The notes beneath the pieces are model-generated. The model worked only from the letters and a program-made list of their open reading frames with translations, did no database searches and was not told the DNA's origin. The translations under genes and the position numbers were made by a program. A stretch of DNA of 64,000 nt from SAR86 cluster bacterium (GTDB lineage Bacteria > Pseudomonadota > Gammaproteobacteria > Magnimaribacterales > AG-339-G14): positions 89,386 through 153,385 of the forward strand of contig JAOIHS010000002.1 in NCBI GenBank assembly GCA_028135785.1, written 5' to 3'. Positions 21,185 through 31,541 of the stretch are shown piece by piece (the first letter of the stretch is position 1; each line of letters starts with the position of its first letter).

Positions 21185-22054
21185 CTATTTTTTTGGCGGT
21201 AAAGGAATTAGAACTGAAGTTCTTTCAAGATAAGCCATGTATTCAGAGTTACCTGACCATCTTTTTAAACCTCGAGCCTCCAGCAGATTTACTCCGCTAA
21301 CCCTTGTTAACAGAAAGATAATAAAAACAGGCGAAATATAAGCAACAGATTGCCATCCGCTTATGGTGGGAGCTGCAATTATGGCTATTCCAATCCAAAG
21401 TGTAATTTCTCCAAAATAGTTCGGGTGACGAGACCAAGACCATAAACCACTGGTAATAAAAGAATCTCTATTATTTGGATTCAATTTAAAATTAGATTTT
21501 TGTTGATCGGCAACAACCTCCATCAAAAATCCTGAAATCCAAACAATCGAACCTATTAAAGCAAACAGATCTAGGGCTTGTTTATCAGAAGACGTAATCG
21601 CTGCTAAAGCCATTGCTGAAGTTAAAAAGACCCATAGACCTTGAATTGTCCAAGTCATCAAAAACCACCAAAAGTCTAATTTCATTCGATCAAATCTGCC
21701 GTCCTTGCCATCCCTTTTAACTCTCGAAAAGAGAAAAGATCCTAGTCTAGCTGCCCAAATCCAAATTAATAATGTTAAAAGAATATCTCTTAACGAAATA
21801 TCAATCGTTATCAACATAGCTAATAGAACTACTGATAAGTAAGTTAAAGATCCTGTTAAATCAAAATAATGTTCAGTTGAATAAATATAAGATGGGATGA
21901 AGACGATCCATTGGATTATAAAGATCATAAAAAAACATGCAAAAATTAAAGAAACACCTGAAACAGAAACACTTCCTTGGTGTATGCCCAGAGCCACCAA
22001 AGCTCCAATTAAAACGGATATTATTGTTGAGGGTATTGTTACTTTAGGAGACAT
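21185..22054 (-). CDS. DUF1295 / steroid 5-alpha-reductase-like membrane protein
   Basis: FITSGLWSWSRHPNYFGEITLWIGI. Confidence 0.87.
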   Translation of the reverse strand: MSPKVTIPSTIISVLIGALVALGIHQGSVSVSGVSLIFACFFMIFIIQWIVFIPSYIYSTEHYFDLTGSLTYLSVVLLAMLITIDISLRDILLTLLIWIWAARLGSFLFSRVKRDGKDGRFDRMKLDFWWFLMTWTIQGLWVFLTSAMALAAITSSDKQALDLFALIGSIVWISGFLMEVVADQQKSNFKLNPNNRDSFITSGLWSWSRHPNYFGEITLWIGIAIIAAPTISGWQSVAYISPVFIIFLLTRVSGVNLLEARGLKRWSGNSEYMAYLERTSVLIPLPPKK

Positions 22055-22126
22055 ATTTATTAAAAGTATATATTGATTTAAGTTTTTTTTTAATAGATAT
22101 TAACCATATAAAAAAATGGAGTCAAA

Positions 22127-23272
22127 ATGAAATCACCAATATGTGAAATGCTCGGAGCAGAATTCCCACTAGTAGCATTTAGTCATTGTAAAGATGTAGT
22201 AGTAGCTGTATCAAAAGCTGGGGGAGTAGGCGTTCTTGGAGCGGTAGGAATGTCACCTGAAATTTTAGAGCAAGAACTTAAATGGATAGATGAAAGAATC
22301 GATGGAATGCCTTACGGAGTTGATGTCTTGATTCCAAATAAAATGTTGGGCAAAGGTGAAGAATTTAATGCACAAAAGCTTGTAGATATGATTCCACAAG
22401 AATATCGAGATTTTAGAACAGATGTTTTAAAAAATCATGACATCGATGCGCCAGAATTAAGAACAAATGAAGATGATTTATCTTCTTCTGGTTTTGCAGA
22501 AAATACTGCAGACGAGGGGGCAAAAGCGTTACTGGATGTTGCCTTTTCTCATCCTATAAAATTGATAGCAAACGCTTTAGGTGTTCCGCCAGAATGGATG
22601 ATTAAAATGGGTAAAGATAATGATGTAAAAGTTGCAGCTCTCTTAGGAACTAAAGAACATGCAATAGCTCAGGTAAAAGCAGGCGTGGATATTTTAGTTG
22701 TATCCGGCACTGAAGCTGGAGGGCATTGTGGAAGCGTTTCAACTATGGTCTTAGTCCCCGAAGTGCATAGAGCAATACAACCTTATGGAGATGTCCCCAT
22801 ATTAGCAGCAGGTGGAATAGTTACCGGAGAACAAATGGCTGCTTCAATGGTTATGGGGGCCTCAGGAGTCTGGACAGCATCTGTATGGCTAACAACTGCA
22901 GAAGCAGAAACACATCCCATTGTTAAAGAAAAAATGTTGAAAGCTAGCTCAAGCGACACCGTAAGGTCTAGAAGTAGGACTGGTAAACATTCAAGACAAC
23001 TAAAATCTTCTTGGACAGATGCTTGGGAAGCGGAAGGTGCTCCAGAACCTTTACCAATGCCTCTACAACCAATTGTTGCGGAACCAGCACTGCGAAAAGT
23101 TAATCAACTTGCCGAAGGTGGTCATGATGGGGCAGTCGATCTAGCTACGTATTGGGTTGGACAAGGAGTTGGTATGATGACTGAAAGCTTATCAGCAGGA
23201 ACAGTCGTTCAAGAATTTAAACAAGATTTTATAAACGCATACGAGAGATTTGAGGGTTTTCTTCAAGAATAA
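22127..23272 (+). CDS. nitronate monooxygenase / 2-nitropropane dioxygenase family
   Basis: VSGTEAGGHCGSVSTMVLVPEV; ILAAGGIVTGEQMAASMVMGASGVW. Confidence 0.87.
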   Translation: MKSPICEMLGAEFPLVAFSHCKDVVVAVSKAGGVGVLGAVGMSPEILEQELKWIDERIDGMPYGVDVLIPNKMLGKGEEFNAQKLVDMIPQEYRDFRTDVLKNHDIDAPELRTNEDDLSSSGFAENTADEGAKALLDVAFSHPIKLIANALGVPPEWMIKMGKDNDVKVAALLGTKEHAIAQVKAGVDILVVSGTEAGGHCGSVSTMVLVPEVHRAIQPYGDVPILAAGGIVTGEQMAASMVMGASGVWTASVWLTTAEAETHPIVKEKMLKASSSDTVRSRSRTGKHSRQLKSSWTDAWEAEGAPEPLPMPLQPIVAEPALRKVNQLAEGGHDGAVDLATYWVGQGVGMMTESLSAGTVVQEFKQDFINAYERFEGFLQE

Positions 23273-23815
23273 TTAAGAAGAAATGGTTCCTGACCATCTA
23301 AGTTTAGGAACCATTCTATCTTTTTCATTGAGAATCTCGATTCCATATTCCTTTCTCAAATCAGATATTTTTCTTTCCATATAAAATTCAGGGGGAGTAA
23401 AAGGCCACTTTTTTTTCATTTTTTTAATTTTTTTAAAAATCTTAAAGTGAGTAGGAATAATTTTTATATATAAAGAAACGAACTTACGATAGCCTATTTC
23501 CTTAGCTAAATATTTAGTGAGCCCTTTTAGTTCAGGTAATTTTGTATAAGATAGTAAATATCTTAATTTGTAAGAACAGCCAAATATAAGCCAAGAATCT
23601 AAAAAAGACTCTTCCTCTAAAGAAGTATCTAGTCCAAAAATTACATGTGAAGCGTCATGATCCCTAATTAGGGTGGAGTTGTCTTTATCTACTAATAGTT
23701 TTTTATTATTATCTAGTAGATATTGGTCATAAACCTCAATTCCTTCTTTCAAAGTCAAAGAACAGTTTTGTTCTTGAAAAGCTAGCATCTTAAGTATTCC
23801 ACCAAGCCTGATCAC
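23273..23815 (-). CDS. Coq4-like protein
   Basis: IRDHDASHVIFGLDTSLEEE fits HDxxH-x11-E; C-terminal DLRKEYGIEI. Confidence 0.6.
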   Translation of the reverse strand: MIRLGGILKMLAFQEQNCSLTLKEGIEVYDQYLLDNNKKLLVDKDNSTLIRDHDASHVIFGLDTSLEEESFLDSWLIFGCSYKLRYLLSYTKLPELKGLTKYLAKEIGYRKFVSLYIKIIPTHFKIFKKIKKMKKKWPFTPPEFYMERKISDLRKEYGIEILNEKDRMVPKLRWSGTISS

Positions 23816-24554
23816 TAAAAGATCTAATATCTATTTCATGAGTCCACGAGGATCTATGCTGTTGGGCAATATGCCAATAAGTTTCAGCAATTTTTTCAGG
23901 AACCAATAATCCATCGTTTTCCATGCCTTTAGTTTCTCTCAGTTTTTGGAAATTTTCTTCACCAAGCATTTTTCCCAGAGTATCTGGAGCATCTACAGCT
24001 CCGTCTATAATAATATGAGCAATATGAATATTTTTTGAGGCAAATTCTGCATTCAAAGATTGGCAAATCATTCTTCTTCCTGCCATGGCTGACGCATGCG
24101 AAATTTGACCTTTATTCCCTCTAACGGCAGAAGTTGCTGATGTTACTAAGATAGTTCCAGATTTTCTTTCTTCCATGAGTGGAGTCAAAACTTGAGCTAA
24201 ACGAAATAAACCAAAAGTTGCCATTCTCCAGCCCATCTCAAAAGCTTTATACGAAGTATCTTTTAGGTCTCTATTACCTATCTGAGCTCCAATGTTATAA
24301 ACAGCTACTTCGATAGGGCCTATTTCTTTTTCGATATGATTAACGATATCTTCGATACTATTTTCATCTATTACATTAAGTAAACTCCCAGATGCGACAC
24401 CGTCATCTGCTTCAATTTCATTGATGAGTTTATTTAATCCATCTTGATCAGTTCTGCGACATAGATAAACATGAAATCCTTCTCTAGCGAATCTCTTCGC
24501 AACATTTCCTCCAACACCAGCTCCAGAACCTATTACCAAACAAACTTTTTTCAA
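23790..24554 (-). CDS. short-chain dehydrogenase/reductase
   Basis: VIGSGAGVGGNVAKRFAREG nucleotide-binding motif; SDR fold, although the catalytic YxxxK is atypical (SHASAMAGRR). Confidence 0.85.
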   Translation of the reverse strand: MKKVCLVIGSGAGVGGNVAKRFAREGFHVYLCRRTDQDGLNKLINEIEADDGVASGSLLNVIDENSIEDIVNHIEKEIGPIEVAVYNIGAQIGNRDLKDTSYKAFEMGWRMATFGLFRLAQVLTPLMEERKSGTILVTSATSAVRGNKGQISHASAMAGRRMICQSLNAEFASKNIHIAHIIIDGAVDAPDTLGKMLGEENFQKLRETKGMENDGLLVPEKIAETYWHIAQQHRSSWTHEIDIRSFSDQAWWNT

Positions 24555-24568
24555 TTTATGTACTTCTT

Positions 24569-25615
24569 TTAGTCGTGAGTTAATGAAACCAGACCCACAA
24601 GCTTTCCTGCTTTCATTTCCTCAAGAGTTCTATTAGCCTCAGAAGCATTTCTCGATTCCACCTTTACAGGTTCTATTTTGCCTTCGGCAACGAGCGTCAT
24701 CAATTCCTTCATTTCTCCTAGACTGCCCACATATGATCCAAGTAATCTTTTTTCAGTAAGTGTGTGTATTGGTAAAGGAATAGTTATTTGACCTCCAAAT
24801 AATCCAACCACTACTTGAATACCACCTCTAGTAAGGTTGTTGTATCCAAAATTTACCGATGCTTCAGCTCCTACAAAATCGACAATAGCTTTTGCTCCAC
24901 CGCCGGTAAGTTCGGTAAGTTTTGCAGCAGCATCTTCAGAAGCAGAATTAATTACATGTGAAGCACCAAGATCTTTAGCAATCTTCAACTTGTCATCATC
25001 TATATCCATGACAATAGGGTTGATGCCGTATGCCGCTCTTGCAATTTTAAGCGCCAACAAACCTAAACCTCCGGCACTAATAATTACTAAGGAATTATCT
25101 GTTGTAAAAGGCTCAGCTTTTTTAAGAGCACTATAAGCAGTTAAACCTCTACAGGCATAACTTCCGGCTAGACTATCAGGAGTATCTCCTGCAGCAAATA
25201 AATATTGTTCTCCTGGAACTAAAACATGATCTCCATAACCACCGCTCACATTTATACCCAGATTTGAATTATTCATGCAGTAATGAGTTTTATCAGAGTC
25301 ACAAAGCTCACAGTTTCCGCAACCTATCCAGGGATAAGCTACATATCTTTCTCCAATACTTACGTTCGAAACTTCATCACCAATAGCTACGACTTCGCCA
25401 AAAATCTCATGCCCCATAGTTAACGGATCATTTACAGGAGTTGGAAGTTGAGCTCCTCCACCTAGATCAAAGTAACCATCAAGAATATGTACATCTGAAT
25501 GACAAACTCCGCACGATATAGTTTTTATTAGGACTTCTTTCCCCTTTGGCACTGGAGTTTCCAATTCCATTTCTTTTAGGGGCTTGCCATTTTCTACTAC
25601 CTGATATGCTTTCAT
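24569..25615 (-). CDS. zinc-dependent alcohol dehydrogenase
   Basis: CGVCHSDVHILDG, GHEIFGEVVAIG, CGNCELCDSDKTHYC structural Zn motif. Confidence 0.9.
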   Translation of the reverse strand: MKAYQVVENGKPLKEMELETPVPKGKEVLIKTISCGVCHSDVHILDGYFDLGGGAQLPTPVNDPLTMGHEIFGEVVAIGDEVSNVSIGERYVAYPWIGCGNCELCDSDKTHYCMNNSNLGINVSGGYGDHVLVPGEQYLFAAGDTPDSLAGSYACRGLTAYSALKKAEPFTTDNSLVIISAGGLGLLALKIARAAYGINPIVMDIDDDKLKIAKDLGASHVINSASEDAAAKLTELTGGGAKAIVDFVGAEASVNFGYNNLTRGGIQVVVGLFGGQITIPLPIHTLTEKRLLGSYVGSLGEMKELMTLVAEGKIEPVKVESRNASEANRTLEEMKAGKLVGLVSLTHD

Positions 25616-25630
25616 TTTCTCTCCTTATTA

Positions 25631-26605
25631 TTAATTTATTAAAGATGCATAAGCTCTATTAACTAAAACTAATGAATTTTTGCCTAAAATATCCTCAAAC
25701 TCCTTGGCTGGGTTTATTTCTAGTACCTCTTCCAAAGATATTCCTTTGTATATTAAAGAAGCAATTCTATCTCTTACTATTATCAATTTTTCTAAATAAA
25801 TTTTAACTGTTTTTTTATCCGATAATTTACCATGTCCAGGCACAATAATAGTTTTATCGTCTATGATTTTTAAAATCTCACTGATAGAGTCAATCATTCC
25901 ATTAATTGAGCCGCCATTATCTGCATCTATAAATATAAAATCTCCGGATAAATTAATTATATCTCCAGCATGCAAAACATTCGATTTAGAAAAGTACACG
26001 AAAGCATCTCCAGTAGTGTGAGCGGGTCCAAAATTCATAATCTTAATTTTTTCTTTATTTAAAAATAATTCCATAGAATCATTGAATGTAATATTTGGAA
26101 GAGCCGAACTTTCAAAAGCTTGTTGTGGATATTTTAAAATTACCAAATTCACTAGGTTATCTCTCTTCATAAATTCCCGAGAATTTTGATGAGCAATTAT
26201 TTCTGCTCCTAATGGCCCAAAAGCTCTATTGCCTTCAGCATGATCATAATGCCAATGAGTATTAATTACGTAGTCAACTTCTTCCCCGCCTAACTCTGAG
26301 ATCGCTTTCAAAACTTTTTGATGATATTGCGGATATTGATCATCAACTATTACTACACCGTCCTCACCAATAGAAACAAGAATATTTCCTCCAACGACCG
26401 GACCTTCAGCAAACAAAACAGACAAACTATTATTAATTTTGACGACTTTTATCTCATTTTTATCGAAACCAGGAAATTGAATAGCTTCAAATAATTTTTC
26501 TTGATCTTGAGTAAATTTTGTAAAGTCTGGCAATGGGTCTTGAGTACAAGAGAAAATTAGATTAACAATTAAAAGCAGTGTTAAATTTTTAATCATTTTT
26601 TTCAA
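25631..26605 (-). CDS. MBL-fold metallo-hydrolase (exported)
   Basis: NTHWHYDHAEGN metal-binding motif; signal/lipobox-like LIFSC. Confidence 0.9.
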   Translation of the reverse strand: MKKMIKNLTLLLIVNLIFSCTQDPLPDFTKFTQDQEKLFEAIQFPGFDKNEIKVVKINNSLSVLFAEGPVVGGNILVSIGEDGVVIVDDQYPQYHQKVLKAISELGGEEVDYVINTHWHYDHAEGNRAFGPLGAEIIAHQNSREFMKRDNLVNLVILKYPQQAFESSALPNITFNDSMELFLNKEKIKIMNFGPAHTTGDAFVYFSKSNVLHAGDIINLSGDFIFIDADNGGSINGMIDSISEILKIIDDKTIIVPGHGKLSDKKTVKIYLEKLIIVRDRIASLIYKGISLEEVLEINPAKEFEDILGKNSLVLVNRAYASLIN

Positions 26606-26622
26606 TCTAGATTTCTAAAAAA

Positions 26623-26937
26623 TTATCTACCAGGCATGCTATGAACAACAGTTAAATTGAGCAATTCGGTAGCAGGTCTTCTATATGTATCTGATAATTT
26701 TTGATAGTTTTCTGAGTTATACCAATTATTTAAATCTTCTTCGTTTGAAAAAGACCAGAGAATAACTCTACCTTGGATTGGAGAAGTTCCTTCCAAATGC
26801 TGAGTACTATCGTCCATAGTAATGAATTCTCCGTTATGTTCTTTAATGGTTCCGAAAAAGCCTTTTTCATAACCTCTGAATACTTCAGCATCTTTAATGT
26901 GAACATTAGCTATACAAATTACTTTCTGATCTGACAT
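26623..26937 (-). CDS. DUF1330 family protein
   Basis: Short ABM-like fold; GRVILWSFSNEEDLNNWYNSENYQKL. Confidence 0.82.
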   Translation of the reverse strand: MSDQKVICIANVHIKDAEVFRGYEKGFFGTIKEHNGEFITMDDSTQHLEGTSPIQGRVILWSFSNEEDLNNWYNSENYQKLSDTYRRPATELLNLTVVHSMPGR

Positions 26938-26970
26938 TTTTTACTCCTAATTTCTTTATTACTAATATAT

Positions 26971-26999
26971 ACGAAAAAGCCCCGCGTAAGCAGGGCTTT
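26971..26999 (-). terminator. intrinsic terminator downstream of 27113-27604
   Basis: AAAGCCCcGCgtaaGCaGGGCTTT hairpin, followed on the minus strand by TTTTT. Confidence 0.75.
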
Positions 27000-27112
27000 C
27001 CTCAAAAATCCTTTTCGATTAATCCCAAATCCTTGGGGGAAAAAATATTATAAAAAAAAATAAACACTTTTGTTGAAAAATCAACCGTATGAAATGTGCA
27101 TATTTTTTTTGC

Positions 27113-27604
27113 TTAGTCGCGCACGAGATTATTTAATGTCTCATCCATTTCTTTTCTCGAAATTCCGGCTTTATCAAAAAATATATTTGCATCATCACCA
27201 ATCATAAACATAACTTTATCTAGGACATCAAAATGAGCTTTGATTAAGCCAAAAGATCGATCGGTAGGAAAATATTCAATAACTCTCTTATCTTTTCCGG
27301 GTTTTTTAATATAGTAACCTTGTTGAGTTGATCGACTTATCAATCTTTCAATGCTTCTAGTGTTCAGATTCGTTACTCCAGTCAAATCACTCATTGTGAA
27401 GAAGCCTTTTTGTATCCAGCAAGTTAGCATAACCAGACGAATTAACTCATAACGTGTATCGTTTACATAAATATCATTCCAATCATCGGAATTTCCAATA
27501 TCCTGAAATGTTTTATATTTTTCCAATTCAAAATTAAGAATTAAGGCAGCAATTCCTTTTAGCTTAGAAAGTCCTTTTATTTTTTTGGGGTTAGATTTAT
27601 CCAT
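27113..27604 (-). CDS. winged-helix (MarR-like) transcriptional regulator candidate
   Basis: FFTMSDLTGVTNLNTRSIERLISRSTQQGYYIKKPGKDKRVIEYFPT resembles wHTH recognition helix and wing. Confidence 0.55.
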   Translation of the reverse strand: MDKSNPKKIKGLSKLKGIAALILNFELEKYKTFQDIGNSDDWNDIYVNDTRYELIRLVMLTCWIQKGFFTMSDLTGVTNLNTRSIERLISRSTQQGYYIKKPGKDKRVIEYFPTDRSFGLIKAHFDVLDKVMFMIGDDANIFFDKAGISRKEMDETLNNLVRD

Positions 27605-27638
27605 AATTAAAGTCTAATTATTCTAATACATTTTAGTT

Positions 27639-30194
27639 TTAAAAAGAGTTGGTGAAGTTAATGCCTGCTTCTCTTGGCGGCTGATAAAAACGAAAGATAA
27701 ACCCAGCAGCCGAACCATCATTGTTACTTCTTGCATAAACTTCATCGGTTGCGTTTTTTATATAAAACGAAGCAGACGAACTTTCGTTAAAACTCCACTT
27801 AGCATTAATATCTACTAAGCTATATGAAGGAGTTACTAAGTTTCTTGATGCAGTGAATAAAGGAATCGAAGTTGGAGTGGTTATATTATCCTCAGTAATA
27901 TCGGCTCCATAATATTTCCATGTGACGCTTGAAGATATCATTTCATTGGGACTATAAGTCAAGACGACACCAAACTGTTCTGGAGTTCCAGGAAGCTCTA
28001 CTTCATCAATTTTATATGCGGCATTACCATTAAGAAAATCATATCTAGTTCTCGGAACAGGGTATCTCCCTTCGATGACTGAGCCAAAGACTCTGAGACT
28101 TAAAGTGTCGTTAATAAATGCTGTTGCATCTAATTCGATTCCTTCGATATCAATCTCACCGATATTAGTTTGAGTACAGACAATTGCACCAGTTGCGTCA
28201 ACCTGACAAGAATTATCCTGTCTATTGTTATAAGTTGAAGTAAAAAAAGAAGCGTTAACTCTTAGCAGGCCATCAAGATAATCGCCTTTATGGCCTATTT
28301 CATAAGATTTAATATCTTGAGGTTTTGTAACAGTTATAGGAGGTGAATTATTCACATTTCCGGAAGTATAAGCTTCGGAATAAGATGCAAAGATCATATT
28401 ACCGTTATCAAAAGTGTAGTCAGTTATGAAACGTCCAGAAGTATTACTAAAACTTTGATAAACCTTGCATTCGCCATTTGCGTAAGTTCCTGCTGAACAC
28501 TTAGTTGCTAAACCTCTGCCTGCTGTAGAAGCAACTTTGTTTGAATTTGCCCAAGATCTGATATTAAAAGTTTTATCATCATCAGAACTTCGCATGCCAA
28601 AAGTAATATTCATCTTATCGTTATATTTATAGACCACTTCAGCAAATAAGGCTTGAGATTCATTTACTACATCATATTCATCGTATCTGCTTCCTACAAA
28701 AGAAGCTCCAAAAGGTGCTTGAGCTGCCGCTGCTATAAGAAAGTTTGTGTATGCTGTTGTTGTGGCGCCAGATCCTCCCTCATTTCCAAGTTGAGTGGCT
28801 AAAGCTATAGTTCCAGAAGTCGCCCCTGTTCCGGAAACGGCAATACTCGGGGCTGTTATCGCAGCAGTTGTGCCATTAAGTGCCGCACCTGCATTAGCTA
28901 ATAAAGCTGCAGAGGAACCAGCTAATATGCCTCCCGCAGTTGAAGCTGCAGATGAATATAGAGTACTGACGTCTATCTCAGGATAGAGTTGAACATCAGT
29001 TTGAGAATATCCGGTTTCTTCCGATTCAAAATACCCTAATGTGTAGGTAAATTTGTCAATACTGCCAGTTAATCTTAGTTCTAAAGAATTGCTTTCAGTA
29101 TCTGATATCAGCGGACCCACATTTGCGTATTCTGCGGTTGAAGCTCGATGAATTCCCATATTCCAGGTGCTCTGTAAAACATGTTCAGTACTATCTGCAT
29201 AAATTAGTGTTGCTAACCCATAATCAGTATCAGAGTTTAATTCTATAATCATTCTATCGGCATCTACTTTGTTAACTCCTCTAGACTCATCCGCGTAAGA
29301 AGCAAATGGTGTAGAAGTATTACAAGTATTGAACTGATCATCTGCTATTCCAGCGATGCTATTGACCCAAGGAATAGAAGCCGCAGGTGCGCGATTTTGA
29401 GTATCATAAGAAAAGTCATTACAGTCTGCTAAGTATCCTCGACTATGGTCTTGGTAATTGTGACTGGTAATGGTTAAGTCGGTTTTATCATCAATTTCTG
29501 TATAAATAGAGGCACGGTAAGTAGCAGTATCTTCGTTACCATAATTATTTCCGGTATCTATATTTCTTACAAAACCATCCTGATCATTTTTGACAGCTAC
29601 AAATCTAGCAGCAGTGCTTTCAGTCAATGGCAAATTTAGCATTAGTTTTCTACCTTCTTTCTCTCTAGATCCCAGGGTGATACTAACTTTCCCATCAAAA
29701 CCTTCTAAAGAGGGCTTATTATAAAAAACTTGAAGGGCGCCACCTGTCGAATTTTTCCCAAAAAGTGTTCCTTGAGCTCCTCTTAAAATTTCAACTTGTC
29801 TTACATCAAATAAATCAGAAAGCAGACCAGTATTTCTATGCACATATGCTCCATCTAAATAAATACCAACAGCATTTTCAATATTTATTGAGTATCTCGA
29901 ACTTCCAATACCTCGAATAGAAACCATCGCAGCAGAAGAGTTGCGACCATCTCTTCTGACAAAAAGACTAGGTGAAGTAGCCTCAATTTGAGTAAAGTCT
30001 TGCATAGCATTATCTGCTAAAAATTCACCAGTTACTGCTGAAAGCATAATGGGAACGTCTTGTGAACTCTCTTCTCTTTTTCTTGCTGTTACTGTTACTT
30101 CTTCTAGAACAACTGATTGAGCAAAGCTTATTGGAGTAAATGAAAAAGTTAAGCAAACAGCTAGACTTAAGAAAAAAAGATTAAATTTATACAT
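27639..30194 (-). CDS. TonB-dependent receptor with Ala/Gly-rich extracellular insertion
   Basis: EEVTVTARKREESSQDVPIMLSAVTGEFL plug; DVRQVEILRGAQGTLFGKNSTGGAL; likely start MYKFNLFFLSLA at 30194 (ORF extends to 30242). Confidence 0.92.
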   Translation of the reverse strand: MYKFNLFFLSLAVCLTFSFTPISFAQSVVLEEVTVTARKREESSQDVPIMLSAVTGEFLADNAMQDFTQIEATSPSLFVRRDGRNSSAAMVSIRGIGSSRYSINIENAVGIYLDGAYVHRNTGLLSDLFDVRQVEILRGAQGTLFGKNSTGGALQVFYNKPSLEGFDGKVSITLGSREKEGRKLMLNLPLTESTAARFVAVKNDQDGFVRNIDTGNNYGNEDTATYRASIYTEIDDKTDLTITSHNYQDHSRGYLADCNDFSYDTQNRAPAASIPWVNSIAGIADDQFNTCNTSTPFASYADESRGVNKVDADRMIIELNSDTDYGLATLIYADSTEHVLQSTWNMGIHRASTAEYANVGPLISDTESNSLELRLTGSIDKFTYTLGYFESEETGYSQTDVQLYPEIDVSTLYSSAASTAGGILAGSSAALLANAGAALNGTTAAITAPSIAVSGTGATSGTIALATQLGNEGGSGATTTAYTNFLIAAAAQAPFGASFVGSRYDEYDVVNESQALFAEVVYKYNDKMNITFGMRSSDDDKTFNIRSWANSNKVASTAGRGLATKCSAGTYANGECKVYQSFSNTSGRFITDYTFDNGNMIFASYSEAYTSGNVNNSPPITVTKPQDIKSYEIGHKGDYLDGLLRVNASFFTSTYNNRQDNSCQVDATGAIVCTQTNIGEIDIEGIELDATAFINDTLSLRVFGSVIEGRYPVPRTRYDFLNGNAAYKIDEVELPGTPEQFGVVLTYSPNEMISSSVTWKYYGADITEDNITTPTSIPLFTASRNLVTPSYSLVDINAKWSFNESSSASFYIKNATDEVYARSNNDGSAAGFIFRFYQPPREAGINFTNSF

Positions 30195-30263
30195 TGATTT
30201 TTCTCCACAGAAATAATTAAAAATGATGTAAGTATGATACATGACTAATTGTCATCTTCTAAT

Positions 30264-31310
30264 TTAAAAGGATTTTTGATATCCAAATTGAATTTTATAG
30301 TCACTTTTCATTTGAAGACCATTTTTATTTTCATAGATAGGAAATAGAATTTCTAAACCAAATCTATCTCTATGCTCGCCACCTAGTAAATTGAAAAGGG
30401 TGTTAAAACCGAAACCTAAATTCATAGTTCTTCCTCCATAATTCATAGGATTAGCTGACTGTACTGGACCACTAATTTCAATATTTCTTCCAGATATTTT
30501 TCTTTGGTTTATAAAATGTAACCTAGTTGATAATGCCACGTTGTCATTCAAAGATTTCTGAACCCAGGTTGAAATTTCATACTTATTTCCAAAAGACCAT
30601 ACTTTATCGTCGATCACAGTTTTCATTCTAAATTGCGAGCCAAAGATAAAATTTTTAAAACTGAGGCTATTTGTTAATCCAAAAATTAAGCGTGTTGAAT
30701 TATCATTTTGCATGGCATAGGGCATAACCATATTCATGACCGCATTCATTGGCGTAAGTATTTTATGTTTTCTATTATTATCCCCAATCGATTTATCAGC
30801 TCCAATTTCTAAATGCATTCTAGATTTATCACTTTGATTCAGCCTGTAGAGGACTGAAAAAGAAATATTCGATATATCTTCAGTACTAGTTTGAAAACCT
30901 CCTAAAAACTCTCTTCCCATCATGCCTCGAAAGGTCTTTAGATCCATTTCATTTTTCATAAACATAAGCATTCCCATCAAAGTAATATCATTTGAAGGCG
31001 CATACATACCGCCCAGCATAAGCATCTTCATATTCATTTTTTGCGGGACAATACTCAACATGCTAGGAGCACCAGACATTGCAGCGTATGGATTACTTTG
31101 AGTAGTAATTAAAGATTGATCGTTGATGCTGTCACCATGCAACGCATTTCCATTCATTTGCATATTAGAAAATCTAGCAGAAACCATTTTTTCTCCAGAG
31201 CTGTGAAAATGATCAGCCATGACTCCTATTGGCGCATGGCCAATAGCGATATCGTTGGAAGCTATAAAATTACAAAATAAAACCGATATAAAAAAATAAA
31301 AAGTTTTCAT
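30264..31310 (-). CDS. Met-rich outer-membrane beta-barrel/transporter-like protein
   Basis: Signal peptide MKTFYFFISVLFCNFIAS, then HAPIGVMADHFHSSGEKMVSARFSNMQM; many Met residues; ORF track extends upstream to 31418. Confidence 0.6.
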   Translation of the reverse strand: MKTFYFFISVLFCNFIASNDIAIGHAPIGVMADHFHSSGEKMVSARFSNMQMNGNALHGDSINDQSLITTQSNPYAAMSGAPSMLSIVPQKMNMKMLMLGGMYAPSNDITLMGMLMFMKNEMDLKTFRGMMGREFLGGFQTSTEDISNISFSVLYRLNQSDKSRMHLEIGADKSIGDNNRKHKILTPMNAVMNMVMPYAMQNDNSTRLIFGLTNSLSFKNFIFGSQFRMKTVIDDKVWSFGNKYEISTWVQKSLNDNVALSTRLHFINQRKISGRNIEISGPVQSANPMNYGGRTMNLGFGFNTLFNLLGGEHRDRFGLEILFPIYENKNGLQMKSDYKIQFGYQKSF

Positions 31311-31541
31311 GTAAATAAGAAGATTTTGAAAAAAACATTCTATCTTTTTTATAAAATTATTAAAGAAATAGTTGATAGAAATTTGTTCAGATGTTCGAAT
31401 TGGTAGCATGAAATACATTTACATGTTTTTGTCTCTCATTTTGCTCACCATACTCATCAATCATGAGTACACCCAATATAAAAAGTTTAAATATATTGAA
31501 GAAATTCTAGATGTAGATTTAAAAGAAGCGAAAAAACTATA

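Noticed and set aside
24837-25136. 99-aa + ORF opposite the alcohol dehydrogenase
   Set aside because: Antisense to a strongly conserved gene; composition mirrors it.
28795-28986. + strand 63-aa Ala/Val/Pro ORF opposite the TBDR insertion
   Set aside because: Antisense of low-complexity coding sequence; no RBS or family signal.
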